A DNA stretch of 64,000 nucleotides from Achatina immaculata (GCA_009760885.1 CM019718.1:27649633-27713632); one strand, 5' to 3'. Counted from the first letter of the stretch, positions 1-43,999 are shown. Notes: generated from the letters alone by a model not told the origin. Program-made: numbers and translations.

Positions 1-1320
1 AATAGCAATATCTACTCATGCACGTGGGCGAGTTATGAATGAAAGTTTTTTTTTTGTTTGTTTTTTGTTTTTCTTCACGTGAACGGTGAGGGCGTAATAT
101 CCATTTCTATGACGCGCGGTAAGGCCACAAGGTATGTTTTGAGAAAAGCGAGCGCTGACAAAACAGAATACTTTGCTTTTGTGTGTTCACAAACTCAACA
201 TATCCCTGCAGCTTTCGCTTAAAGAAAGACTTTCCGTGCATAGTATACAAGAAGTGGTATTTTATCAAGCAGTGGATGGGACGTAAGTACTGAATAAAAT
301 CAGCCGTTCAGTTGTACTGTTGTTGTTAATATAAGTATTTTTGTTGTTGCTACAGCTGTTGGTTGCGTTAGTGACGTTACAAATGTTCATATTTCATTTA
401 TGACGAGCTAAGTATTATTCTGTTTTATATTATATTCTTCTTCTTCTTCTTCTTCTTCTCGTGTGCCTGTGTTCATACATTCAGTTTCATATTAAGATTA
501 AGCTTTGTACTGGCCACAAAAAGCTGCTATAGATGAACATGTGGAAACAAATTATTAACTTGTCTGGGCGGTCGGAGTGGAGCTAAAGTACATGCTTCGA
601 AGCACGCTCCCACCTCAGGGAATTCATCAGTTTCTTAGTTTGTGTGTAGATGTCCTTTAGCTTTTGAATCAGTGAATGATGTAGTTACAAATGTGTTAAT
701 ATTTAACGGATTAGAGGCATAAACCTAATGTTGTACACATAAATGTAGAGTTAAATGCGGTACTTCTGCCTCCGTTACCTGCGGAACTAGCAGTATCCTG
801 CCAGAGACCCAGTGCTGAACCATTAGATGAAATGTTCTATAGTACTCTGGCAATTCCAAAATGAACTTCGATTGGCTGGTGACGATTGCTCTGGTGACAC
901 GTTGCATTTCCTGTATCAGTCAATAAAGTGTTATCTCGCTAAAATACCAACCCACAGTGCATTTTGATCAGTTGTGCACGAGTTGCGACAGAGTAAACAC
1001 AGACCCTATAGTGGCCATTCCTATCAGTTGTGAGGTCTGCCGTGTCGATTTGTTTTCTGTTGTCGACTGTGTCGTATGTACCGTGATAGAGTTATGAGTG
1101 GCAGTTCTGTGAGTGATTGGTGGAGGAAATTCGGGGCTGGGCGCAAGATGTGCATGGCGAGGAGGTGTAGCGACGGCATTCTGATATGACTTATGAGCTC
1201 TTTCAAAAAAGTCGACAAAGTTGTGCGTGAAAAAACATCGTTTCACGATTTCAGACAGTTCTGGTGAATTTCCTCAAATTATTAGGAATTGTCTTTTAGA
1301 ACTGCCACAGAAAGATTGTA
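1..1320. other. Intergenic, no gene recognised
   Basis: No convincing coding region is visible. There is a short (TTC)n tract at about 436-460. The small open frames on the minus strand near 725-1246 have no recognisable domain and overlap each other, so I treat them as chance. Confidence 0.5.
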
Positions 1321-1975
1321 CTACAACAAATTATGTACGCAGTGGGTACTGGAGCAACATACGGACGTTCACAGAGCTTAAATAATGGGCCCAGCTTTGA
1401 CGTTCATTCTCCCGCTACCGACGAGAGTGGGGCGAGTTTCTGGACAGAATCTCGTGGCGGGGGAAGAGACATTGCTTTAGGTCCGGAATGGAGAGACATC
1501 GAAACATTGGATGCACATTCAATCTAAAAACAAGCTCAGAAAATTAAAACAAACATTTTCGAACCCGAACAATTATGGCTACTGTGTTCAAGGACAGCGA
1601 GGGAATTTTTTGTTGTTGACGGAATTCATGGCACCAGGATCACAGTAACTTCAAAGGTTTATTGTTAAGCCATGTATAACCCTCGGAGGTAGACCTAAAA
1701 TAAAAGATGCGAACTGCTCATCAAAGGCGCCTTTCTCCTGCACGACAGTGCATGGTCCCACGCACAAAGGCTTTACTCGAACAGTTCAACTAGATTTTCG
1801 ACCACACCCCAGCGCTTCGAAACCCACGAGGAGGTCATGGATGGAGTAAACAACTGGCTGGATATCATGGCGGTTCTCTTCTTTCTCAAGGGATTACAGA
1901 AGCTGGTGCCATGGTACGAAAATTACCCGAGTTTTGGTGGCGATTAAACGGATAAGTAATGCTGTTATACATGTA
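1320..1975 (+). pseudogene. Mariner-type transposase relic
   Basis: Translating pieces in shifting frames gives mariner transposase landmarks in the right order. ATVFKDSEGIF near 1575 matches the segment that follows the first catalytic region. LLHDSAWSH near 1735 is the HDNARPH block with the second catalytic Asp. RFETHEEVMDGVNNWL and then a GLQKLVPWYEN-like block near 1810-1935 match the C-terminus. The SPDLAPSDYHLF block with the third Asp, expected between them, is missing. The frame has several shifts and stops. In the mariner family the enzyme cuts and pastes the element at TA sites; this copy cannot. The 5' half (1320-1570) is assigned only by position. Confidence 0.6.
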
Positions 1976-2855
1976 AGTTTCCTATGTAATAACATTTCTT
2001 CTTTATCGTTGACTTTATTACCAACCAGTCCAAGGCTGATTTTGGAAGAGCCCTCGTATTTCTACCTCTGCTACTTGCTGAGTTTAGGCCGAACCCTAGT
2101 GGCATACAGTGGCTGATTACCAGTAAGGCTGAGTAGGCTTAAGGTTTGGAGCCCTGAAGGGCGAGAGACACCGCGTAAAGGGAAGAAACTCTGTAGAAAT
2201 AATTTATTGATCCAATAAAAGATACCCGTCCAAAGATCCAACGATCAGTTCTACTGAATCCTCCACGATCCAATAATCATTCAACGGACTCGTCCATAGA
2301 CCTAATCAACGCTTTATTGATCTGTACGAAGACCATCGAATTCTGCATAGGGCAACATTCTAACTGCTATCAATAGCTATACTTACATCCGGGCCACAAT
2401 ATTTATTGCAGAGCACATACACATACTTCAAAGTAAAGGTGATTATCTCAGGTGAAGTGTTCATACACTTGTATTTTATGCACCATTTTGTTGAAAACGC
2501 AAGGAAAAAAATATATATATATAAGAGGCTGTATGCTTAAGATATATGTTATGAAGACACAATATGGTTTTGTTACTAATTTGTGGAACACGAAGTGGAT
2601 ATAACTTTTGTGATATAAGCAGATCTGTTGTCAGGATCGATTATCTGTTCTTTGAATGTGAAACAGAACACGTGTAACAGATGACTGTCCAGAAGTTAGG
2701 GCACAAGACGATCAATTATAATCATTGTTTTGTAGGGGGAAAAACATAACATAGACGCACATCGTGTCCCGTTTTTGCGAAATCATTTGTCACGTGAGCA
2801 AGTTACAAAATTCATATATTTTGCGACACATGATAACAGATACAATTTTTATATA
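1976..2855. other. Intergenic, no gene recognised
   Basis: AT-rich sequence with no long open frame. A loosely repeated 'gatccaa' motif occurs around 2210-2290. I see nothing else to annotate. Confidence 0.4.
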
Positions 2856-3140
2856 AATAGGAAACAACGAGGCTCTCCTACGGTAAAGTAAGAGAACATA
2901 GTTTTGTAGGATTAGACCTCGAAAAAAAATCGTAGACAAAGCACTTTAATGAGACATGAGAGAAAGAAAAATCACAAGAGAATTACCTGGGATTCGAACC
3001 AGAGACTCCGGTAGGACGAGCAGCCGTCTAGCCACGAGAGAACAGCGTACTAACGAACTGCGCTATCTCGCACCTCCAAGTGCTTTATCTACTATTTTTT
3101 CGAGGTCTGATCCTACAAAACTGTGTTCTCTTACTTTTAT
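2856..3140 (-). repeat. Palindromic tRNA-derived SINE element, copy 1
   Basis: On the minus strand about 2990-3075 is tRNA-like: TAGCGCAGTTCG resembles the A box and GGTTCGAATCC is a perfect B box, both parts of an RNA polymerase III internal promoter. Downstream of the head, a body containing the complement of GTAGGATTAGACCTCG runs to about 2860. Upstream of the head an inverted copy of the body (about 3080-3139) carries CGAGGTCTGATCCTAC. The arms flank the tRNA head like a long hairpin. A relative with the same layout is at 58235-58565. It is not a working tRNA gene, because the anticodon region is not clean. Confidence 0.65.
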
Positions 3141-3454
3141 GATAACAGATAATGGGAAATGCGAGACGGAAATTAATAGAAGAACGGGGAATGGCCAACA
3201 AACGTGCTTTCAACAAAAATGAAGCAAGATCTTACATCTGATCATACAGCAGAAAGATCTGAAGATGAGAGTCATCAAATGTCATGTTTACTCCACATTA
3301 CTGTATGATGTAGACGCGTAGACGTTAAACAAGAAAAACAGGAAAAGAAAGTCGATCGACTTGAAATGTAGATAGACTATACTTGTAGAGCAGCGGAACT
3401 TTCGACCATGGAACCCACTTTCCAGCCCGAGACCAACTGTGAACTTCTTCGTAT

Positions 3455-3740
3455 TTATCTCCCTGGAACTACGAGCTTCAAGTTGTGTGCAGCTGATGCA
3501 GTGAGGGTGTTTAAACACAGCGTCGTGTCGGATTAGGAGCGGGTTAAGAAGGCCTTTTTTCCAGTCACTGAACTGAACTAAAAAGACAGGGCCTGTGGAG
3601 TATTTTTTTAAGCAGGCTTCATTGGGGACTATGACGATCCCTGACCCCTTAGCCATGGTAGACTTGTTACTGGGGGTTCCAATGGAGAGATGAGACAGGG
3701 TCTTGGTCAGCTTATGGTTTACAAACCCTGATAAAGCTAT
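3455..3740 (+). repeat. Dispersed repeat family C, copy 1
   Basis: One of seven copies in this window of a roughly 300-bp interspersed repeat. It shares blocks such as GACAGGGTCTTGGTCAGC, GTTACTGGGGGT and GCAGCTGATGCAGTGA with the copies near 16650, 32650, 38330, 42370, 56750 and 57400. It is diverged and has small deletions. No encoded enzyme is recognised, so it is likely non-autonomous. Confidence 0.6.
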
Positions 3741-3779
3741 GCGTCGCTGCCAAACAGAACTGCGTCTTCAACCCTTCCC

Positions 3780-4061
3780 CCACCCCCCAAATAAAACCTA
3801 GATTCTGTCGATTTAGCTGTAAAAATGGACACTCCGCGCACAAGAGTGAGGTTAAAAAACACTTCCGAGAACAGAGAATGTCTGTTTGCACGGCGAAGTA
3901 CACTGGATAACACTGTACACCCGGCTGTCAGTGGACGGATGGGAGAAGAAGGTCGTAGAATGACAGCTCAGTTCTACGAATATATGAGTTTATCAGAGTC
4001 CAAATGGGTTAATAAGAAAGTACCAAACAGAACAGAACAAATGTTGAAGCACAAAGCTTTG
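3780..4061. other. Sequence between repeats, no gene
   Basis: The open frame from 3825 continues into the 24-bp minisatellite that follows and owes its length to it. No domain is visible before the repeats begin. Confidence 0.35.
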
Positions 4062-4262
4062 CATCTAACATCTTTAACTATTTCTAATCCATGTTCTTTA
4101 ACTCTTTTAAAACCATGTTCTTTAACTCTTTCCAGTCCATGTTCTTTAACGCTTTCCAATCCATGTTCTTTAACGCTTTCCAATCCATGTTCTTTAACTC
4201 TTTCCAAGCCATGTTCTTTAACTCTTTCCAAACCATGTTCTTTAACTCTTTCCAAACCATGT
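4062..4262. repeat. 24-bp minisatellite, about 8 copies
   Basis: Tandem units of the type CATGTTCTTTAACTCTTTCC plus four bases, about eight copies with a few substitutions. The unit is a multiple of three and stop-free in one frame on each strand, which explains the repetitive open frames here (NPCSLTLS on +, ERVKEHGL on -). Not a gene. Confidence 0.9.
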
Positions 4263-4269
4263 GTTGAGA

Positions 4270-5150
4270 AAAGTTGAAAAAAAAAATAAATAAAATAAGC
4301 TGTTTTTGTAAATGGCCGAGTTATTTTGTTCCATTTCTATGTTTTGTCTTCATTGTATTCGACTTGGTTCGAAATATATGCTTCTAAAAATATTTGAAAA
4401 TAGCAAATGATAAAGAGTCCGAAAACTTATTCCATTTTCTGTTTCTGTTTTATTTATTTATTTATTATTATTTTTTGAGGAGTCGTTGGTCGTAATTCAA
4501 CAAAGTTGCTTGTGGCTAATATTTTTTTTAAATTTTACAAACGTTAGATTAGGGCAAATGTTTGACAAACGTGGTTTATTGAAAAATAAATAAATAAATA
4601 AATCCACATTTATCGACAGCTGGCGGCTTGCACGTAAAACACGCAGGAGACCACGGAAGGCAATAAATTAAACATCAACGGTCATAAATATGAGTCAGAG
4701 AATGAAAAGAAAAAAAAGCGTGCGTAAGTTATTGATAATAACTGACGCAAGATTTAGCCAATCGTTAAATGTTGTATTTACAATACACACAGAGAATATA
4801 TAGCTAAACGGTGGCCCGTATTAATAATACTTAGAGTCGACATTGATTGTACCTCGTTTGCGTCATTTACTTAGATATCCGAGTTGGAGTATGTTGAAAA
4901 GTTGATTATTTGGACATTTCGTTAGCCGTAGTTTTCGTTCGAATGGTGGTTTGGATGATTCTCCCAATGAATTCAGCTTGAGCTGTCTGCATTTGGTGTC
5001 CGTTGCGAAGATTTTTAAAACTTTTTCTACAAAACAACATCGTCTGACTTGGTATATCTCGCACGTCTATGCAAATCAATGCTCGGAACAATATTTAGAA
5101 AACATCTAAATAAAATTAAAAGCAGGACATTTGTAACTCTACCCATAATG
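4270..5150. other. AT-rich intergenic sequence
   Basis: Contains short (AAAT)n tracts near 4450-4470 and 4585-4600 and no recognisable gene. The open frame on the minus strand at 4906-5091 has no known motif. Confidence 0.4.
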
Positions 5151-5164
5151 CCTATGTACCGGCA

Positions 5165-5600
5165 GAATCCATGACATGATAATGGAGGATCGACGACTAA
5201 CTGAGCGGTACATTGCTACTGAGTTGGGGATCTCCCATGAAAGTGTTCATGCTATTATTCACAATGATCTTCAAATAGCAAAGGTCTCTGCTCGATGGAT
5301 CTCGAAACTTCTTGGAGCTGATCACAAACGACAGCATATCAACATGTCAAGAAACAATCTTGGCCATTTTTCTGCAGATCCTGAAAAGTTTCTTTAGCAA
5401 TTTGTGACTATGGGTGAGACTTGGGTTCATCATTTTCAACCAGAAACCAAAGAACAGTCAAATCATTGGAAACATCATGGATCTCTACCTACATAGAAAG
5501 CAAGGGTGGTTCTGTCTGCAGGCAAAGTGATGGCTTCCATCTTTTGAGATTCAGAAGGTGTGCTATTGATCGAAGCGGATGAGGTGCAAACGGGGCAGCC
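5165..5600 (+). pseudogene. Mariner transposase relic
   Basis: The open frame at 5176-5397 contains RYIATELGISHESVHAIIH, the helix-turn-helix DNA-binding region of mariner/SETMAR-type transposases, followed by VSARWISKLL. After a stop at 5395 the same frame continues with GETWVHHFQPETKEQS and then AGKVMASIF near 5520. In active relatives the first block reads GDETWVHHY; the catalytic Asp is lost here. Everything after about 5600 is unrecognisable. It is a 5'-truncated and decayed fragment, unable to transpose. Confidence 0.8.
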
Positions 5601-5867
5601 ATGACAGAAAATAAAAAGGGCATCGAACGAGGAATGTTAGGGCCTGTCTTGGTTGTTTGACAGTGAAAGGTAGTTCCTGTGGTTGTTGCTGTTTTCGCAC
5701 ACGAAGTGACGATGGCTGCTACTATGTCACCGCGACCGGCTTGTATGCTGAGGTAGGGCAGATACACGGAAGCTGCTGTGAAGCTGACGCAGTTTGTAAA
5801 TGTTTTGCAATGAACATAACGGCGCTTAAGACAACGAAAGACGTTTTTTTTTTTTTGGAAGGTCAGA

Positions 5868-6435
5868 CACAGAAGAAGAACAAGAAGAAAAAGGGATAGA
5901 AGAAGAAGAGAAAGAAGAAGAACAGAAAGGGGGAGGAGAAGAAGAAGAAGAACAGGCAGGAGGAGGAGAAGAACAAGAAGAGAAAGAAGAAGAACAGAAA
6001 GGAGGAGGAGGAGGAGAAGAACAAGAAGAAGAACAGAAAGGAGGAGAAGGAGAAGAAGAACAAGAAGAAGAACAGAAAGGAGGAGGAGGAGGAGAAGAAG
6101 AAGAACAGACAGGAGGAGAAGAAGAAGAACAGACAGGAGGAGAAGAAGAAGAAGAAGAAGAAGAAGAAGAAGAAGAGGAAAAAGAAAAAGGAGGAGAAGA
6201 AGAAGAACAGAAAGGAGGAGGTGGATGAGAAGAAGGAAAAAGGGGAGGAGGAGAAAAAGAAAAACAGAAAGGAAGAGGAGAAAAAGAAGAAGGAAGAAGA
6301 GGAGTAAAAGAAGAACAGAAATGAAGAGGAGAAAAAGAAGAAGGAAGAAGAGGAGAAAAAAGAACAGAAAGAAGAAGAAGAATAAGGAGGAGGAGGAGGA
6401 GGTAGTGGTGGAGGAGAAGAAGAAGAAGTATAAGA
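5868..6435 (+). repeat. Polypurine (GAA/GGA) tract
   Basis: About 570 bp of almost pure purine on the + strand (GAAGAAGAA, GGAGGAGGA and related units). The long Ser/Phe-rich open frame on the minus strand at 5863-6582 is an artefact of this tract. Long mirror-like purine tracts can form triplex (H-DNA) structures. Confidence 0.9.
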
Positions 6436-7085
6436 GTTAAAGTTCCTAAGTTTATATTCCACTAGCGCTCTGAGACTGCATATGTGCAGAATATCTGTGA
6501 TCAGTGGACTGGTGCGGAAGTCTGAACTGACCCAGTTCTTAAAGCCGGGTGGTCCGCTAGCCAATGACGGATTAACCATCACCCAGGCTCATAGATACAG
6601 GTACTTGGTACAACCCCCCCCCCCACACACACACACACACACACACAACATTTCCCCCCCCCCCCCAAATTCTCGACCTATAACGTTTAGTTCCTGTTAT
6701 AAAAGTCATAGAACAATAATCTATATTCGCATACTTTTTTCATGATAGGAGGCCCCCCCCCCCCGTGGCTTTCGGGGCCCTTTAGGCTTAAAGCCCGTTC
6801 AACTTATTCAGTAATTCGCCACTGCTGCTAATGCCTTTTTTTTTGCAGCTGATGAACCCGAAGACGTATTCACTGCCTTCATCCAGTCTCTGCCTACTGT
6901 TGTCTATAGTCATTCTCTGGACGAACCCCTCCCCATCACCCTGCTATAGCTCACTGGATGATCCAAGTACTCCATGTGTTGTCTTTAAGAATGCATAAAC
7001 TTTTTAACTAATATTCAGTGCTGAGTCGCTTGTGGAGAAGAGCAAGTTCTAATGTAGTAATGTATGTAATAATGTTCCAATGTAG
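6436..7085. other. Simple-sequence-rich intergenic DNA
   Basis: Holds C-runs and a (CA)n tract at about 6617-6670 and another C-run near 6753. A pyrimidine-rich stretch ending TTTTTGCAG at about 6849 looks like a splice acceptor and is followed by a short open frame (DEPEDVFTAFIQSLP). I cannot link it to a gene. Confidence 0.4.
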
Positions 7086-7092
7086 TTATATA

Positions 7093-7140
<48 letters not shown>
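7086..7140. repeat. (TA)n microsatellite
   Basis: An almost uninterrupted run of TA dinucleotides. A second short TA run lies at about 8790-8808, on the other side of the Tc1-like relic. Confidence 0.95.
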
Positions 7141-7144
<4 letters not shown>

Positions 7145-7258
7145 ATATAAGCCAAAGTAGTAGGGATAAAAATCTCTTGATGAGGTTGAAAACAGGAAAA
7201 CTTGGCGAACTACCATGCGAGTCCTATATGACGTTTAACGACATCGGAAGGATGTAAG
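7145..7258 (+). mobile_element. LINE 3'-end fragment
   Basis: Reads KSLDEVENRKTWRTTMRVLYDV on the + strand. This matches the last residues of the reverse-transcriptase protein of the LINE at 17090-17625 (NEVERLAEDRIG...). Only the 3' tail of the element is present, as expected for 5'-truncated LINE insertions. Confidence 0.55.
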
Positions 7259-7259
7259 A

Positions 7260-7599
7260 TGTGTATATACATCTGTCCAGAAAAAGAAACACATAGCTTA
7301 TATAAGATTAATTTTTTTATATGTTATGGCAAAAAAATTTTTCCCGAGTATCTCAAACAAACCAAAAATTGTCACCAAGATATCAGGTCCATGATTTAGC
7401 CTGAATTTGTTATTCTCGTGTATAGTCAGAACGCAGTAGCTGCCCTTGCTAATCACGCATTTTTTAAAACCATAACTCACATTGCGTTTATGGAAAAGTC
7501 GTCATTTTTGTGGTGAGCACAACTCACTTCCCACGCAAATGAAACCCTATAAAAGGATGAGGTTACACAAACAAATTCAGTTAATTATGAAGCAGACAA
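7260..7599. other. Probable 5' flank of the Tc1-like relic
   Basis: No gene is visible. It may contain the 5' non-coding part and terminal repeat of the following element, but I could not match its ends to the 3' flank (8650-8790), so the element boundaries are left open. Confidence 0.35.
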
Positions 7600-8627
7600 T
7601 TATGGCGCGTCTATCGCAAAATTTACGAAACATTCCTATTTGTCGTCTGGAAGCAGTCAAAGTCAGGTTGCCAGGCATTTAAATATGCAGCAGAGTACCA
7701 TCAGTCGACTTTTGCACCGTTTCCAAGCCACTGGCTCAGCTGAAGACCGGCACCGCAGTGGACGACCCAGGGTGATAACAGCAGCTGATGATAGCTTTAT
7801 TCTGGTTCGCCACCTCAGAAACAGGTTTACAACAACTTCATAAAGTGCCTAGTCATTGCTTGCAGGGCGTGGTGTGTCTGATCAAACTGTCCGGAATAGA
7901 CTGCATGAATCTGAACTGGCGGCACGACTACCTCACCGAGGTCCTGTCTTAAACAAGATGCCGTCGCCAAAATCGACTTGTTTGGGTCATCAGCATCGGC
8001 CCTGGACAACTGACAATCAATGGAGACATGTGTGGTTTAATGACGAATCTTCCTTTTTGTTGCACCGCCATGATATTGCGGAGAAGTGTCTACCGTAGGC
8101 CAAATGAACGTTTTGCCCAAAATTGCGTTGACGAAGCTCCGCCGCACGGTGGTGGAGGTGTAATGGTATGGGGAATGATCAATTTCAACGGAAGGAGTCC
8201 AATGGTGCAGATTGAAGGAAGCTTGAATGCGCAACGATACATCAGTGAAATTCTTCGACCCCATGTCCTTCCATTTTTGCCTGCGCAAAGGTCTGTGTTT
8301 CAACAGGACAACGCCAGACCCCATTCTGCACGGTCCACCACACAGTTCCTGACTGCCAACAATATTCTCACCCTTCCCTGGCCATCCCTGTCTCCAGACA
8401 TGAATCACATCGAGCACTTATGGGATGAGCTGCAAATACGTGTTTGTCGCCGAAATGTTTCTCCAACCAATCGTGATCTGTGGCAGGCACTCTAGGAAGA
8501 GTGGGCAGCCATCCCACAGGCGCACATCAGACATCTAATCGCATCTATGCCAAGGAGATGCCAGTCGCTGATTGATGCAAGCGGAGGCCACGCACCATAC
8601 CAAGTTGAGAACCCCTGGGACTAACAA
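7600..8627 (+). pseudogene. Tc1-like transposase, frameshifted
   Basis: Pieces in different frames cover almost a whole Tc1 transposase. First comes the helix-turn-helix region (SQSQVARHLNMQQSTISRLL), then GRPRVI and a VSDQTVRNRLHE block. The catalytic core follows: WFNDESSF (first Asp), VFQQDNARPH (second Asp) and SPDMNHIEHLWDEL (Glu). There are 34 residues between the second Asp and the Glu, the DD34E signature. The catalytic residues survive, but shifts near 7650, 7850 and 8100 and a TAG near 8494 break the frame. It is a different subfamily from the copies at 47651, 50440 and 53471. Confidence 0.85.
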
Positions 8628-8879
8628 ATTCTCGTCACACATATGCAAGAAACTGTCAAGTGAGTGTTTAAACCCTTATGTATTATTGTGTGCAATTTGA
8701 AAATTTTATTCATTCAATGTAAAAAGCTATAGAATATAAAAACTATGGCTAAAATTGGGTCATCACTAGTTACGCGTTTTTTGTAAGTATATATATATAT
8801 ATATATGAGTGCAGTAGTAATATACTCTATAGACTATGTGCCTGCAGAGGTAACTATCGTGCGTACAAGATTACTGTAA

Positions 8880-9231
8880 CAGTCAATCATTTGCATGTTA
8901 CTTGGGGAACTTTGCCTCCCTAACAGCTCTCCTGTAGGCCTCTCGGTTGTAACCAAGGTGCCCTGCTGATGATTTGCAGATTTACCAACGATGTCTTGCA
9001 GCCATCTTCGCCTTGGTCTTACTCTCTTTCTTTTTTCCCATTATGTACCCTTCCGGGAATGTCTTCTCCAAAATTCTCTTGACGTTTAAAGTTTCCAAAA
9101 TATTTACATTTTCTCTGCTTAATCTTCTGTACTAGCCAACCTTCTTCAATATTAAGTTCTTGTAATATGGATATATTTGGTATGTGTTCTTTCTTTGTGT
9201 CTATGATATTTGAAGGACGCTTCTGTAGCAA
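8880..9231 (-). mobile_element. LINE family A 3'-end fragment
   Basis: The minus strand encodes SILQELNIEEGWLVQKIKQR and then KYFGNFKRQENF, the C-terminus of a LINE reverse-transcriptase protein. The element ends near 8880 with a tail complementary to (ATGA)n-type sequence. Other family A copies in the window are near 14655, 15950, 48777, 51564 and 60120. All are 5'-truncated. The clade (RTE- or CR1-like) cannot be fixed without alignment. Confidence 0.75.
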
Positions 9232-9517
9232 TTACATTCGAAGGGATTTATTGTTTCTCGTGTGTTTTATTAAGTGTTAAGAGTATTACATGTGGCATGG
9301 ATTTCAACCACAGTTAGTATTTCTTCTTATATTAAAATGTTTGTAATGTTTGAAAGATTTCCTATCTTTACCAGAAAAAAATTGTAATCCTTTACATTTT
9401 CTATCCTCTTTCCAGACTCATGCTGAAGGCAAACATTGCTTTGGTGCTGAACAATCGCCTGCAGTATTGAGGACACTATGTTCTAACTTCAACAGACATT
9501 TTTTTTTTTATTTTCAG
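9232..9517. other. Upstream of F-box coding start, probable intron
   Basis: Between the LINE and the acceptor at 9516-9517. It ends in a strong polypyrimidine run (poly-T then TTTTCAG). An untranslated first exon and promoter probably lie further upstream or within this stretch, but I cannot identify them. Confidence 0.4.
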
Positions 9518-41938
<32,421 letters not shown>

Positions 41939-42360
41939 GCTAGACTTAGCACAGCGCAACAAAAAGAAAGGGGTTTTGAAATCTTCTTAAGAGGGCATAT
42001 GTAAGGCTATAAACCCAAGAACACGGGGAATATAACATGGTTGATGTCCAAATCAAAAACAGGAGATCTATGCATTTTCAGCATGCCAGAATGTGAACCA
42101 TCTCAGAACATGTTTCTGATATTTTTAGCATGGATTATAAGCGTGGAGCAAACAGTTCAGAGTTCTTGGTAAATGAATAGAGGACTGCAGTAAATCTGGT
42201 TTTAGCAGAGTAGAGATAGTAAAAGACATTTGGTAAAGTTTTACACACACAAAAAAAAGACAGGAAGAAGTAAATTTGAGAAGGAATGTTAAAAAGGGTC
42301 AGTGAGATGTCGCCTAAAAATGTAAAACAGAAACAGTTTTATGAAGAGGCAAAGGCACTG
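41939..42360 (+). other. Probable 3' UTR and flank
   Basis: No AATAAA close to the stop; the first clear one I see is at 42968. No coding feature. A short A-run lies at 42250. Confidence 0.4.
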
Positions 42361-42364
42361 CTCA

Positions 42365-42650
42365 TTAAGGCAGTTGGCACCCCATAGCTGACATGTTAGC
42401 GTCAAGGCTGTTGAATCATAGGTGACCAAGACTTTGTTCCACCTTCTACTGGTACCCATAGTAACAGGTTTAACGCAGCTAATGGTGTGGTGGTGGAGTC
42501 TGCTGAAGAAGAATTGCACATCCCCTTGCCTTTAAACTCTACTCAGGGACTGAAAATATGCCTGCTGTAACTAGGTCCCAGTCCAGCACAAGTTCTGTGC
42601 TTCAACATTTTCACAGCATCAGCTGCCCAAAAAAAAAAAAACAGCTCACT
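42365..42650 (-). repeat. Dispersed repeat family C, copy 5
   Basis: Minus-strand copy with GACTCCACCACCACACCATT, CCTGTTACTATGGGTACC and a GGGGATGTGCAATTCTTCTT block. It ends near a poly-A run at 42630. Confidence 0.65.
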
Positions 42651-42839
42651 ATTCCAGTGAGATAGAAGAAGAAGAAGAGGAAAGAAAGAAAGAATTTTAC
42701 AATTCCTCAAGGTCGTCTCATTGCTTCTTTCAAAATTCCTCTTGACTTTTATTTCTTTCTACCCTTTTAATTTTGTTAAACTGCACCAAAACATCTCTGA
42801 GTACTTGGTAGTCAGTTAAAGCAAAACATTCTAATACAA

Positions 42840-42920
42840 CTTTCATCATCAGTCCCCTCTACTCCCAATGGAGCATAAGGCATCAGTAAAGGTTCTCCAG
42901 CCAATCCTGTCCAGAGCAAG
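42840..42920 (-). mobile_element. LINE C-terminus fragment
   Basis: The minus strand reads DRIGWRTFTDALCSIGSRGD followed by two stop codons, the exact type of ending seen in LINE endonuclease/reverse-transcriptase proteins. Only about 80 bp remain. Confidence 0.6.
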
Positions 42921-42979
42921 TCAGGATATCTCACACCTTGTCTTTCCTGCTTTCTTAGTTTAGTGTGAATAAAGGTTGG

Positions 42980-43370
42980 ATCTGCCTAATGGAAGTCTTC
43001 CAGATAAGTGCCACAGAACTGAATGAATAATAACTCTTCCAGATAAGTGCCACAGAACTGAATGAATAATAACTAGGATAATGTGGTACATATGGATGAG
43101 ATGTCAGGCTTCTAAAGTAACATTGGTCATAATGGGGACACACCCCTCCCCCCCCCAATCTTGTTCAGTCCCTTGCCTGTTGTGGCTCAGGCTGTTACCA
43201 GGGAACACTGTTAGGATCAGAACCAGACTCTTCCTGGCTAGTTCCCACTTGTGCCAGTTCAGGTACCAGGCTGACCTTTGTTCCCAGTCCTGTCACACAG
43301 CAGATAACAGCCTGCAGTGACATGATGAGGGCAGGCAGTCCCAGTCTTACCCAGGCTAAACAGGGACTGT
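42980..43370. other. Short direct duplication and unique sequence
   Basis: A 42-bp block (TCTTCCAGATAAGTGCCACA onward) is duplicated in tandem at about 42996-43075. No gene is recognised. Confidence 0.6.
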
Positions 43371-43377
43371 TTCCCCT

Positions 43378-43525
43378 CATTAATGAAGGCACATTAATGA
43401 AGGCACATTAATGAAGGCACATTAATGAAGGCACATTAATGAAGGCACATTAATGAAGGCACATTAATGAAGGCACATTAATGAAGGCACATTAATGAAG
43501 GCACATTAATGAAGGCACATTAATG
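43378..43525. repeat. 14-bp minisatellite, about 10 copies
   Basis: Perfect or near-perfect ATTAATGAAGGCAC units. Young array, with almost no divergence. Confidence 0.95.
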
Positions 43526-43995
43526 TAGATCTGCAATCTTTCATTATAATCATTCATATATAATCATGTTTTCTTACTATTTTCTTCAACATTTATTTTT
43601 GTTTCCTTACTATATTTTTCTGTATTACTTTTCATAATCTGGGGACTGCCTATATATCTATATATTCAATATCTATAGAGTACAATGTTTTTAAAGTGAA
43701 GTTCTTCCTAAATATAATTTCTTATGTAGGTTTTTTTTTAAACTTTAAATTATTTACATGAATGTTAAACAAAACAACTTGTGCCTTTGTAAATAGATTT
43801 ATGTACCCCCCCCCCCCCACTCACCCACTCACCCCCTGCCTAAAGTTACCTCTTGTTATTTGGAGCATAATTCACGAGTATATCCAGTACACATGTTAGA
43901 CTGTTCGATTAAGTGATATTAAATCAGGCCTGGTTGTTTTACATTTGTAAAAATGTCATACAACAACTAAGAAATATAAGGGAAACACAACAAAC
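43526..43995. other. AT-rich sequence with a C-run
   Basis: A C-run lies at about 43808. No gene or repeat family is recognised. Confidence 0.4.
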
Positions 43996-43999
43996 AAAG

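Noticed and set aside
1333..1527. 64-codon + frame
   Set aside because: No recognised motif; it lies where a decayed mariner 5' part would be and has no independent support.
2990..3075. tRNA gene on the minus strand
   Set aside because: Boxes A and B are present but the fold and anticodon arm are poor and it sits inside a repeat found twice; it is a SINE head.
5863..6582. 239-codon Ser/Phe-rich frame on the minus strand
   Set aside because: Translation of a polypurine/polypyrimidine tract.
43378..43525. Regular direct repeats that might suggest a CRISPR array
   Set aside because: Contiguous tandem copies with no unique spacers, in an animal genome. The same applies to all other arrays here.
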